Assembly: GCA_947378235.1 (NCBI GenBank)
Contig: CANCJE010000004.1
Location: 1-48,428, forward strand
DNA length: 48,428 bases
DNA from: Caulobacteraceae bacterium
GTDB lineage: Bacteria; Pseudomonadota; Alphaproteobacteria; Caulobacterales; Caulobacteraceae
Direction: 5' to 3'
Positions 16,791 to 27,213 of this stretch are shown in pieces. The position numbers were made by a program, and so were the translations under genes. How positions within the stretch are numbered: the stretch's first letter is position 1; the number at the start of each line of letters is the position of its first letter. Under the pieces are notes generated by a model. It saw only the letters and a program-made list of their open reading frames with translations. It ran no database searches and was not told the origin of the DNA.

Positions 16791-16855
16791 TCGGTAGCCT
16801 AGGACCTTGAACGAACGGAGAGGTCCATTCGTCTTTTGGTCCTAAGGGTTGTTGG

Positions 16856-17410
16856 ATGGTCGAACTTCAGCCGATTTGTGAGGCGGATCGTCAGCGTCTG
16901 TTTGATTGGCGCATTGATCCCGGCGTAGATCGCTGGATGAGTGACGCGTCTGCCCCCGATTGGGCTCTTCATAACTACTGGTTTGATAACCTCCTGGATG
17001 ACCCAGACGTCCAAGGATGGGTGATTTCGTTTGCGCACGAACCCGTTGGTTTTCTGTCTTTGACCGGGCTACTCAGCCCGAATCAGCGAGCCGAATGGGG
17101 TTGGTATGTGGCTTCTCCTGTTGCGCGGGGGCGGGGTGTCGGGCGTGCAGCTCAGGTCTTGGGTCTGGATATTGCTTTTGGAACCTATGGACTAGAGCGC
17201 GTCTGGGCACAGGTATTGGCCGACAATGACGCGGCACTCCGCGCCCAAGGAGCTGCTGGCTTCCGTCGAGAGGGTTATCTGCGTCATCATCTGTTTAAGG
17301 CCGAAAGCTTCCACGATGTCGTCATCCTCGGGGTCCTTGCAAATGAGTGGAAAGAAAACCGAGAAAGGCTTATAAGCAATCTGGTTAGAACAGGATTGCT
17401 GGAGCGGTAA
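16856..17410 (+). CDS. PseH/FlmH-like GNAT acetyltransferase for flagellin sugar
   Basis: A 184-residue GNAT-fold acetyltransferase. The acetyl-CoA-binding motif A is visible as SPVARGRGVGRAAQVLGLD (about residues 87-105), followed by GLERVWAQVLADNDAALRAQ and GFRREGYLRHH. This pattern matches PseH (FlmH in Caulobacter), which acetylates UDP-4-amino-4,6-dideoxy-N-acetyl-altrosamine in CMP-pseudaminic acid synthesis. It lies between flagellin 2 and flaEY, facing flmG across the locus, so it probably supplies the sugar that FlmG attaches. The other Pse enzymes are not in this window. AAGGG precedes the ATG by about 10 nt. A protein-modifying GNAT is the main alternative. Confidence 0.8.
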   Translation: MVELQPICEADRQRLFDWRIDPGVDRWMSDASAPDWALHNYWFDNLLDDPDVQGWVISFAHEPVGFLSLTGLLSPNQRAEWGWYVASPVARGRGVGRAAQVLGLDIAFGTYGLERVWAQVLADNDAALRAQGAAGFRREGYLRHHLFKAESFHDVVILGVLANEWKENRERLISNLVRTGLLER

Positions 17411-17431
17411 AGGTTTCGACCTGCCGTTTGG

Positions 17432-17446
17432 TTAACACTTTTTTAC
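17432..17446 (+). promoter_or_regulatory. CtrA-like box before flaEY
   Basis: TTAA-N7-TTAC, one base off the CtrA consensus TTAA-N7-TTAA, lies 22 bp before the flaEY start codon. No transcription start is known, so the assignment is tentative. Confidence 0.4.
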
Positions 17447-17467
17447 ACCTTCGCGTTCACGCTAGAG

Positions 17468-20377
17468 ATGCAAAATGCATCCGGGGTAAAGTTCTTGATC
17501 GGCATCGATTCAAGCCTGTTGACCGCCTATTACCAATCGCTCAGCGGGGCGGCGGGGACGAGTAGCTCGTCATCGTCTCAAAATCAGACCGCATCGGCCA
17601 CAACGTCGAGTAACGGACGGTCAAAAGCCGTTTTGCCGATCGCGCCGTGGGAATCGAAATCTCAACTGCTTCGGGCCCCTGATCTGGTCAAAAAGGCTCT
17701 CGAAGGCCGATCCTTGATCGACTCAAATGGTCTGCAGGCCAGTGGTGCTGACTCCACAAGCGATTACGGCAAGCTTTTCACCCTCTATCAGGGGCTCAGC
17801 GGCCTGACGGGACTGGCAGACAATATTCAAACAAAAAATATCAGCACGACCGAGAAGGCCAAGGTTCAGTCGGTCTTTAACAAGGGCTTGGCCGACATTT
17901 CGACCTATGTCGACGGCCTAAAATTAGAGGCCATGTCATTGACGCGCGGTGCAGCGACGTCGACCGTTCGGACCTCGGCAGGGGTCCATCGCTCGAATAC
18001 GTCCTACACAACGGCACCCTTGCACACCGGAACGGCGACGGAGACTGTCAAGGCGTTCGAAGGGCCCATCGTGTTCGATATTGCCGTTAAGGGCGTCAAC
18101 ACGACGAAAAACGTCAATATTGATCTGGCGGGCATGGGCGCGACCACGCGCTCCATCAATGAGGTTGTCGCCTACATAAATGCGCAGCTCAAAGCCCAAA
18201 ATATTTCAACACGCTTTGAGAAGGTCAGCATTCCAGCTGAGCCCAAGACCATCCAGTCGAATGGCAAGACCATAACCCTGCCGGCCGGTAGCCCCTCTTG
18301 GTCCCTCAAGATTAAGGGTGATGTTGGGGAAACCCTGACCTTCTCGACCACGGATAGGGCTGAAGCGGTCTATCTGACCCAAACAGCTGGCGTCACTTCG
18401 CCGGTTTCAACGGCCAAGCCGGTTGCGGGCATTACGCCGACAAAACCGACCTTTAGTCAGCAAGAGCTCTTAAAGTTCCAAACCGATCTTACCACCGCGA
18501 CGGCACCGCCAGACGCCTTTCACAGGGTCGGAGAGACGAACTATGTCGACGACCTAGCGTTCAAAAAGGTACTGGGCCCGGAAATCACCGCCATCCGCGC
18601 ATCTCAGACGGCATCTGATGGTTCTGTCTATATGCTCGCGGACATCAAGGCGGCCGTGGGTGACCAGACCATCAAGGGAACGTCAGACGTTGCTCTGATC
18701 AAGTACGATTCCGCTGGAAACGTCATCTATACGCGTAGCCTCGGTGCTGGGGACACAGCATCTGGTTTGGCAATGAGTGTCAGCACTGACGGCAAGGTGG
18801 CTATTGCGGGTTCCGTAACCGGCGTCCTGTCTGGCGCAACCAACGGATCTGGTCTTGCGGCGGATGGGGTGACGAGGGTGCCAACATCATCCCTGACCAA
18901 GGTGGTTGCACCGACGACGGACAGTTTCGTCACCCTCTTTGACGCGATGGGCCAGGAAAGCTGGACCATGCGACGAGGTGTGTCAGTTGATGATGAGGCC
19001 ACGGCGGTGGCCTTTGCCGCTGACGGCACGGTCTATGTCGCGGGACGCACCAAGGCGGCCTTCTCGGGCAATGCTGCAGTCGGTGGCTGGGACAACTACA
19101 TTCAGGGTTACGGGTCGAACGGTGCTGCAACGCCCAAGACCGTATTCAAATTTACAGAACAGTTTGGCAGCACGGGCAATGACCGTCCGGCGTCTATGGT
19201 CGTCGATGGGTCCAGCCTTCTTGTCGGCTCGAACGACAATGGTCATGCGGTTTTACGGCGGTTTGATATTCAGGCGGCTGGCGCACCAACCCTTGTGGCC
19301 ACGCGTGATCTTGGCAATCTTTTTGGTGGCGATTTAACCGGTATTGCGCTCGATAATGGTAACTTGATTGCCGTGGGCTCGACATCGAACGCGGCACTAT
19401 CAGGTGCGACGGTCTCTCGCGCAACTTCGGGGGGGCAGGATGCCTTTGCCGTCAGCCTGTCGAAGGATCTGGTTGCCAGCAGTTCAGATCGGATCGCCTT
19501 CTTGGGTGGCGCGGGGCAGGACAAGGCGACGGCCATGACCGTTTCCAGCGGCAAGCTTTGGCTAACGGGCACCTCGACTGCGGCAATCGATAGCGACGCG
19601 CTCTTGGGGACCAAGGACGGTTTTGTTTCTCGATTTGATATTGCCACCGGCACCCAAGAATGGACGCGCCGCTTTACGGCAAAGGATAAGTCCTCGATAC
19701 CAAGCTCCATAGCGGTCGCTTCAGGCGGTGCCTCTGTGCTTGACCGCCTTGGCTTGCCCAGCGGTCAGGTTGCCTATTCGGACTCAACGCTGCTGACATC
19801 GGCAACATCGGTGCGGGCAGGCGATCAGTTCCGGATCCGGACGCAAGAGGGGGGGGCCACAACCACCATCACCATCTTAGCAACCGATACAATGAAGACG
19901 CTGCAGGCCCGATTGTCGTCAAAATTTGGCAGTCAGGCGAAGGTCACCGTGTCGAGCGCTCTGGGCGTTGATAAGCTATCGATCACCTATGCTAGCAACC
20001 GCAGCAGCATAGAACTATTGGCAGGTCCAACAGGCAAGGACGCGTTAGAGGGGCTTGGATTGGCCGAAGGCCAGATTCGAAGCTACGCCTACGATAAGAC
20101 GGTCAATCAATATACTTACGGGTTGAAGCTCGATCGTGAATTGAAGCTCGATACTCCAGAGGCGATCAAGGCCACGACCGAAGATATTCAGACCGCCATG
20201 TCAACGATCCGCACGGCCTTTAGAGCTATTGCGACAGGCTTGAACCCGACTGAAGCCGCGTCTCAAGCCGCCAAAGAAGCCAAGACGCAAAAGACCCAAG
20301 GTACGGTCCCGGCCTATCTGACCAAGCAAATGGCGAACTATCAGGCGGGCCTCAATCGCTTGACGGGCGGCGGATAA
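17468..20377 (+). CDS. flaEY: FlaEY-like flagellar regulatory protein
   Basis: A 969-residue protein, close to the length of Caulobacter FlaEY, which lies beside flagellin genes and is needed for normal filament assembly. Visible regions: an N-terminal FLIGIDSSLLTAYYQS segment with a Ser/Gln-rich linker; a flagellin-IN-like module (about residues 195-260, with VNIDLAGMGATTRSINEVVA); a central series of beta-propeller-like repeats (about 380-760, e.g. DGTVYVAGRTKAAFSG); and a second flagellin-IN-like module near 785-870 (DTMKTLQARLSSKFGSQAKV). The helical C-terminus resembles a flagellin tail. No signal peptide is seen. It may bind flagellin or be exported with it. The ATG at 17468 lacks a clear Shine-Dalgarno. 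Confidence 0.8.
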   Translation: MQNASGVKFLIGIDSSLLTAYYQSLSGAAGTSSSSSSQNQTASATTSSNGRSKAVLPIAPWESKSQLLRAPDLVKKALEGRSLIDSNGLQASGADSTSDYGKLFTLYQGLSGLTGLADNIQTKNISTTEKAKVQSVFNKGLADISTYVDGLKLEAMSLTRGAATSTVRTSAGVHRSNTSYTTAPLHTGTATETVKAFEGPIVFDIAVKGVNTTKNVNIDLAGMGATTRSINEVVAYINAQLKAQNISTRFEKVSIPAEPKTIQSNGKTITLPAGSPSWSLKIKGDVGETLTFSTTDRAEAVYLTQTAGVTSPVSTAKPVAGITPTKPTFSQQELLKFQTDLTTATAPPDAFHRVGETNYVDDLAFKKVLGPEITAIRASQTASDGSVYMLADIKAAVGDQTIKGTSDVALIKYDSAGNVIYTRSLGAGDTASGLAMSVSTDGKVAIAGSVTGVLSGATNGSGLAADGVTRVPTSSLTKVVAPTTDSFVTLFDAMGQESWTMRRGVSVDDEATAVAFAADGTVYVAGRTKAAFSGNAAVGGWDNYIQGYGSNGAATPKTVFKFTEQFGSTGNDRPASMVVDGSSLLVGSNDNGHAVLRRFDIQAAGAPTLVATRDLGNLFGGDLTGIALDNGNLIAVGSTSNAALSGATVSRATSGGQDAFAVSLSKDLVASSSDRIAFLGGAGQDKATAMTVSSGKLWLTGTSTAAIDSDALLGTKDGFVSRFDIATGTQEWTRRFTAKDKSSIPSSIAVASGGASVLDRLGLPSGQVAYSDSTLLTSATSVRAGDQFRIRTQEGGATTTITILATDTMKTLQARLSSKFGSQAKVTVSSALGVDKLSITYASNRSSIELLAGPTGKDALEGLGLAEGQIRSYAYDKTVNQYTYGLKLDRELKLDTPEAIKATTEDIQTAMSTIRTAFRAIATGLNPTEAASQAAKEAKTQKTQGTVPAYLTKQMANYQAGLNRLTGGG

Positions 20378-20427
20378 GCTTGCCGTAGCGACTTGAATAG
20401 TCGGCAATGACAGCGTAGCGATCGTTC

Positions 20428-21111
20428 ATGAGGTTTGTTCAAAATCCACGAGTCGTTTTGGCTATCGGTGCTGGACTAGCGTTGATCGCGGGTCTTGGGA
20501 TCGGCCTATTCATTATGACGCGAGATCATGGGTCCAACAGTCCCCCTCCGGCTTCCAAGGGGGGACTGGTTGTTGAGATGGGCTCGGTTGATGAGGCCCC
20601 CTCAGCAAATGGCCGACAGTTGCGGTGTTTTGTTGGCGGCCAGTTTGTTGGCATGGCGAGCTTGGCCCAATGCGCTAAGAAGAATGGCGTTTCAACCCAA
20701 GGACTTGATGTTGGTCTCGATGCTAACGGTGCCTTGGCTGCGGCGGACGGGGCAGGGGTGGTCGTAACGCCACTTGCCCCTGAACAGCTAAAAGATCAGG
20801 TCGAGGCCCCCATCGCAGGCCTGCCCGCAGAGCCAAAGCCGGCTGAGCCTTTAGATATCAAAAAGCCCGCTGTCGCAGCCTGTATGCGGTTTAATGCTGG
20901 GGAATGGCGAAAGGTCGCCGATGGCCTTGAATTGAACAGCTGCGCACGGACCCTGTTTGACGGAAAGTGTGAGAAGGACGGTTCGGCAAGCTACGGGCGT
21001 TGGGGCAATCAAACCCTTCGACTGGTGCCCGGAAAGGTCGAGCAATCCGCCGACAATAAGAGCTTTGTCAGTCTGGCTGAGCAAACCCTGCCAGGCTGTC
21101 ACCTGCCTTAG
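20428..21111 (+). CDS. Single-pass membrane protein of unknown function
   Basis: A 227-residue protein with one N-terminal membrane helix (about residues 8-31, VVLAIGAGLALIAGLGIGLF) and a soluble part predicted to be periplasmic. It has two Cys pairs: one in RCFVGGQFVGMASLAQCAKK and others in the C-terminal domain (ACMRFNAGEWRK, NSCARTLFDGKC, LPGCHLP), likely disulphide-bonded. A Pro-rich linker separates the two parts. I do not recognise the family. It lies 50 bp after flaEY on the same strand, so it may belong to the flagellar transcript, but its role there is unknown. Confidence 0.75.
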   Translation: MRFVQNPRVVLAIGAGLALIAGLGIGLFIMTRDHGSNSPPPASKGGLVVEMGSVDEAPSANGRQLRCFVGGQFVGMASLAQCAKKNGVSTQGLDVGLDANGALAAADGAGVVVTPLAPEQLKDQVEAPIAGLPAEPKPAEPLDIKKPAVAACMRFNAGEWRKVADGLELNSCARTLFDGKCEKDGSASYGRWGNQTLRLVPGKVEQSADNKSFVSLAEQTLPGCHLP

Positions 21112-21168
21112 GGTAGGGTGGGTGCTCAGGACAAAAACCCAATTTTGCCAAGGAATGGTCGTTTAATT

Positions 21169-21561
21169 ATGAAACAAGCGCCCCTCATTCCACTAGCGCT
21201 CATCGTCTCAGTAGTCGGCTTGTTCCTTTCGGCCTGTGCCAAACAGGTGGATGCGCCGCTGGAACGCGGGGCCTGTTGGCACGCTGTGCCGATGTCCGAT
21301 GGGACCATCAAATTTAACGATTTGGCGAAAAACCAACCTTCACTTGAGGCCTGTGCCGCGCGCCTCGAAGATATGAGATTGAAATTCAAGGCCTTAGGTT
21401 CCCAACAGTCCTTTATGGTCGGGGCCTATCAGGGAAATTACCTGTTCCTCCAGCCTGAGGGGGTTTTTACCGCTCGCACCTTCAAGGGGAATCGTTATTT
21501 GGTCCTTGTTCGAACGGGCGATGGGCGTTTGGCCAAGATCGGCGAGATGCCATTGCAATAG
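21169..21561 (+). CDS. Putative small lipoprotein
   Basis: A 130-residue protein with a lipoprotein signal: MKQAPLIPLALIVSVVGLF followed by LSAC, with the acylated Cys at about residue 23. The mature domain is short and has Cys in RGACWH and LEACAARL and a C-terminal GNRYLVLVRTGDGRLAKIGE strand. No family is recognised. ATG 21169 is chosen because the lipobox then sits at the normal distance; an upstream GTG at 21118 would place 17 polar residues before the signal. It is the third gene in a row after flaEY and ends 81 bp before ssb. Confidence 0.75.
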   Translation: MKQAPLIPLALIVSVVGLFLSACAKQVDAPLERGACWHAVPMSDGTIKFNDLAKNQPSLEACAARLEDMRLKFKALGSQQSFMVGAYQGNYLFLQPEGVFTARTFKGNRYLVLVRTGDGRLAKIGEMPLQ

Positions 21562-21642
21562 GTTCTGTTTCGAGTCACTGTGAACGGAACAAGAACATTT
21601 ATCAGGCGCTGCGACGGAGCAGCCACATAAGCGGGGGTCCCC

Positions 21643-22134
21643 ATGGCGGGAAGTGTCAACAAGGTCATTCTGGTCGGTAATTTGGGCAAGGATCCTGAAA
21701 TCCGTACGCTGAATTCCGGTGATCGCGTGGCCAACCTGACGGTCGCAACGTCGGAAACCTGGCGCGATAAGTCTTCGGGCGAGCGTAAGGAAAAGACCGA
21801 ATGGCATCGCGTGGTCATCTTCAATGACAATCTGGTCAAGGTTGCTGAAAACTTCCTGCGTAAGGGGGCCAAGGTCTATCTCGAGGGTTCACTACAGACC
21901 CGCAAGTGGACCGACCAATCCGGTGCTGAAAAGTTCTCGACCGAAATCATCCTGCAGAAATATCGCGGTGAGCTGACCATGCTGGACGGCAAGGCCGGCG
22001 GTAGCGCTGGCGCGGATGACCGGGATGATGGCTATTCCAGTGGCGGCGGCTATGCCCCATCGGGACGCGCGGCCCAGCCCTCGGGCCCACGCGAGAGCTT
22101 CTCGGCCGATCTGGATGACGAAATCCCGTTCTAG
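21643..22134 (+). CDS. ssb: Single-stranded DNA-binding protein
   Basis: A 163-residue SSB. It has the N-terminal OB-fold ([48 protein letters not shown]), then a Gly/Ser-rich linker and the acidic tip DLDDEIPF that recruits replication and repair partners. It coats single-stranded DNA as a tetramer in the cytoplasm. The ATG at 21643 follows GGGGGTCCCC at weak spacing. An EamA transporter gene follows 11 bp later on the same strand and may be co-transcribed. Confidence 0.98.
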   Translation: MAGSVNKVILVGNLGKDPEIRTLNSGDRVANLTVATSETWRDKSSGERKEKTEWHRVVIFNDNLVKVAENFLRKGAKVYLEGSLQTRKWTDQSGAEKFSTEIILQKYRGELTMLDGKAGGSAGADDRDDGYSSGGGYAPSGRAAQPSGPRESFSADLDDEIPF

Positions 22135-22145
22135 GAGCAGGCTGA

Positions 22146-23060
22146 GTGGTTAAACCTGCGGCAGGTTCACCCCTGCTGCCCCTTGAATGGGCTGCGATTG
22201 TCGGCATCGTTCTGGTCTGGGGCATCAATAATATCGCAGCCAAATATATGACCCAGTACATCCCGCCCATCTTTATGGGTGGGGTGCGGTTCGCTATTGC
22301 CCTTCTGTTCCTGTTCCCGTTTATCAAGCCGCCCTTCCCAGATCCTAAGCGGCTGGTGATCATCTTGCTTCTGATTGGCCCGTTGAATGCGGGCCTCATC
22401 TATCTCGGCTTTTCGATGATCCATTCGATGAGCGCCTTCATCGTCTCGCTGCAGCTTTGGGTTCCGTTCACGGCGCTATTTGCTTGGCTGATCTTGGGGG
22501 AGGCCATGGCTGGTATTCAGCTTTTAGGACTCGGAATTGCCTTCGGCGGCATTGCGTGGATGACCCTGTCTCCGGGCACGCAAGGGGATATTCCGGGCAT
22601 ATTGGTCGGGGTGGCGGCCAGCATCTGTTGGGCTCTGGGAACTATATTGGTCCGGCAGGTTCCTGGGGTCCGTGCCTTAAAGCTTCAGGGTATGACGGCG
22701 CTCTTGTCCGCACCCTTAATGTTTGCTGTGGCATTTGGAACAGAGAAGAACATCATTCCGGCCGTTGTCTCAGCACCGTTCATGGTCTGGGTCTGCGTGG
22801 TCTGGGCCGCGGTCCTGTCAACCGTTGGCGCGACGGCCATCATGTTCTGGCTGGTCCAGAGGCGGGAACCGGGACGTATCATGCCCTACTTCTTGATGAC
22901 GCCTCTGGTCTCCTCGGGCATCAGCGTGCTGTTCATGGGCGAGATCATCACTTGGCAGGTGGCGATGGGCGGTGCGGCCACCTTGGCTGGCGTTGCCCTG
23001 GTGGCCTTGTCTGAGCGCCGTCTGGCCAAGGCCAGTGAGGCCAACCTCGAGACTACTTAA
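22146..23060 (+). CDS. EamA/DMT-family transporter
   Basis: A 304-residue inner-membrane protein with about ten hydrophobic helices in two EamA halves (residues about 15-145 and 160-295). Typical stretches are VLVWGINNIAAKYM in the first half and VAASICWALGTILVR opening the second, then MFWLVQRREPGRIMPYFLMT. The closest general description is an EamA exporter of the amino-acid or metabolite type (RhtA-like); the substrate is not determined. It starts at GTG 22146 with AGGAG upstream and follows ssb by 11 bp. Its last 8 bp overlap the end of the convergent sodC gene. Confidence 0.9.
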   Translation: MVKPAAGSPLLPLEWAAIVGIVLVWGINNIAAKYMTQYIPPIFMGGVRFAIALLFLFPFIKPPFPDPKRLVIILLLIGPLNAGLIYLGFSMIHSMSAFIVSLQLWVPFTALFAWLILGEAMAGIQLLGLGIAFGGIAWMTLSPGTQGDIPGILVGVAASICWALGTILVRQVPGVRALKLQGMTALLSAPLMFAVAFGTEKNIIPAVVSAPFMVWVCVVWAAVLSTVGATAIMFWLVQRREPGRIMPYFLMTPLVSSGISVLFMGEIITWQVAMGGAATLAGVALVALSERRLAKASEANLETT

Positions 23061-23637
23061 TCACCGCGCAGGCAACACGCCCGCCCGCGCCGCCGATCGG
23101 TTGGCTCAAATGATCATCAGCATTGGCATGAATGACAAGGGCCGTACCATCTGCATCGCGCAGAACCTGTTCGGGCGCAGATGAGCCTGCATCCAGCCTC
23201 ACGCGCGCGGTAAAGCCTTGCGCATGGCCTGACCCATCGGCGGCGACATAGAGATTGATCAGGTCGCCGAAATCTGGGCCTTCGGGGTTCAATAGACCAT
23301 GCTGTTTCTTGCTCTCGGCGTGGTTCATATGGCCACCGCTGGTCATAAATTTGGGATCTGAACAGTCACCGGTCTGATGAAAGTGCATACCATGCCAACC
23401 GGGCGTCAGGCCTTGGTTGATGTCGACCTGCAACAGAACGCCCGTTGGCGCAGCCATGAGGCTGAGTGTGCCGATCGTGCTTCCATCTACGGTCTTGATC
23501 GGGGTGGTTGTGGCCGATGGGGCAGGGAGCGCCGTAGCGACTGCTGGCGCGGCGGTTGAGGTATGATCATGCGTCTGCGCCAGCGCTTGGACCCCAATGA
23601 GGGAAATAATCGCTACTGAACTCAGTAAAAGCTTCAT
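23053..23637 (-). CDS. sodC: Cu/Zn superoxide dismutase with an altered zinc ligand
   Basis: A 194-residue periplasmic enzyme with a signal peptide (MKLLLSSVAIISLIGVQALA) that converts superoxide to oxygen and peroxide. Copper ligands are His85 and His87 (GMHFHQTGDC) and His170 (LVIHANADDH). The bridging His103 (GGHMNH), zinc His113 (KQHGLLN) and Asp125 (FGDL) are present, as are the disulphide Cys92-Cys190 and Arg187. The third zinc His of the family (H-x-GDL) aligns with Asp122 (GPDFGDL). A His-containing segment (QTHDHTS) at the mature N-terminus may help metal capture. The gene is divergent from gyrA and converges on the EamA gene. Confidence 0.92.
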   Translation of the reverse strand: MKLLLSSVAIISLIGVQALAQTHDHTSTAAPAVATALPAPSATTTPIKTVDGSTIGTLSLMAAPTGVLLQVDINQGLTPGWHGMHFHQTGDCSDPKFMTSGGHMNHAESKKQHGLLNPEGPDFGDLINLYVAADGSGHAQGFTARVRLDAGSSAPEQVLRDADGTALVIHANADDHLSQPIGGAGGRVACAVIK

Positions 23638-23735
23638 GTTTCTGGCTCCTGCTTTTGCGCCAAAGCGCGATGGATGCTAACTGTACGTCTTAAGATCGGT
23701 CTTGCGATTCATCATTCGAAAAGTTCTGAAAATCA

Positions 23736-26519
<2,784 letters not shown>

Positions 26520-26601
26520 TCACTAAGGTCTAGGTCGACACACCGGTAAGGGACGCGCCAGTTGTCCCGCCGGAACGGAAATCTGAGGGGATTTATTGTC
26601 T

Positions 26602-27096
26602 ATGGAACGTGTTGGGCTCTATCCGGGGACCTTTGACCCCATGACCAACGGTCACCTCGATATTATCGGGCGCGCCGTGAAGCTGGTCGATAAGCTGGTC
26701 ATTGGCGTCGCGATCAACCGCGATAAGGGGCCTCTGTTCACGCTCGAAGAGCGCTGCGCCATGGTTCTGGAAGAGACCAAGCCCTTCACCAAACATGCAC
26801 AGATTGAGGTTCGGCCCTTTGAGGGCCTGCTGATGCACTTTGCGCAGGATGTTGGGGCTCAGATGATTGTGCGCGGACTGCGGGCCGTCGCTGACTTTGA
26901 ATATGAGTTTCAGATGACGGCGATGAACCAGCAACTCAATCGCGAGATCGAGACGGTTTTCTTGATGGCGGACCCTCGCCACCAAGCCGTAGCCTCTCGT
27001 CTGGTCAAGGAAATCGCCAAGCTCGGCGGTGATATTAGCAGCTTCCTGAGCCCGACTATGGCGAAGATCCTGCTCGAGAAATACAACCGCGCCTGA
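26602..27096 (+). CDS. coaD: Phosphopantetheine adenylyltransferase
   Basis: A 164-residue cytoplasmic nucleotidyltransferase that makes dephospho-CoA from 4'-phosphopantetheine and ATP, the fourth step of CoA synthesis. The T/HxGH motif is seen as GTFDPMTNGHLDI near the N-terminus. Family segments IVRGLRAVADFEYEFQM and the ISSFLSPTMAK region also match. GAGGGG lies 11 nt before ATG 26602; an in-frame TTG two codons earlier (26596) is closer to it and is an alternative start. It follows gyrA and precedes the cyclophilin genes on the same strand. Confidence 0.97.
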   Translation: MERVGLYPGTFDPMTNGHLDIIGRAVKLVDKLVIGVAINRDKGPLFTLEERCAMVLEETKPFTKHAQIEVRPFEGLLMHFAQDVGAQMIVRGLRAVADFEYEFQMTAMNQQLNREIETVFLMADPRHQAVASRLVKEIAKLGGDISSFLSPTMAKILLEKYNRA

Positions 27097-27101
27097 GGGC
27101 T

Positions 27102-27121
27102 TTGCCGCAATATTGCGGCAA
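27102..27121. repeat. 20-bp perfect palindrome after coaD
   Basis: The sequence TTGCCGCAATATTGCGGCAA is a perfect palindrome with no loop. It lies 5 bp after the coaD stop. It could be a protein-binding site or the core of a transcription-end hairpin; there is no T-run after it. Confidence 0.6.
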
Positions 27122-27145
27122 TTTGCGGGTAGCCCAGCCATAGGT

Positions 27146-27169
27146 TGGACTGCTGGACTGCTGGACTGT
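27146..27169 (+). repeat. Short tandem repeat, three 8-bp units
   Basis: TGGACTGC is repeated twice and followed by a third unit TGGACTGT. It lies in the gap between coaD and the cyclophilin gene. Confidence 0.7.
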
Positions 27170-27213
27170 GGCGGTCAGCCATCGGTCGCGCCAAGAAGTA
27201 AAATGAGGACGGC

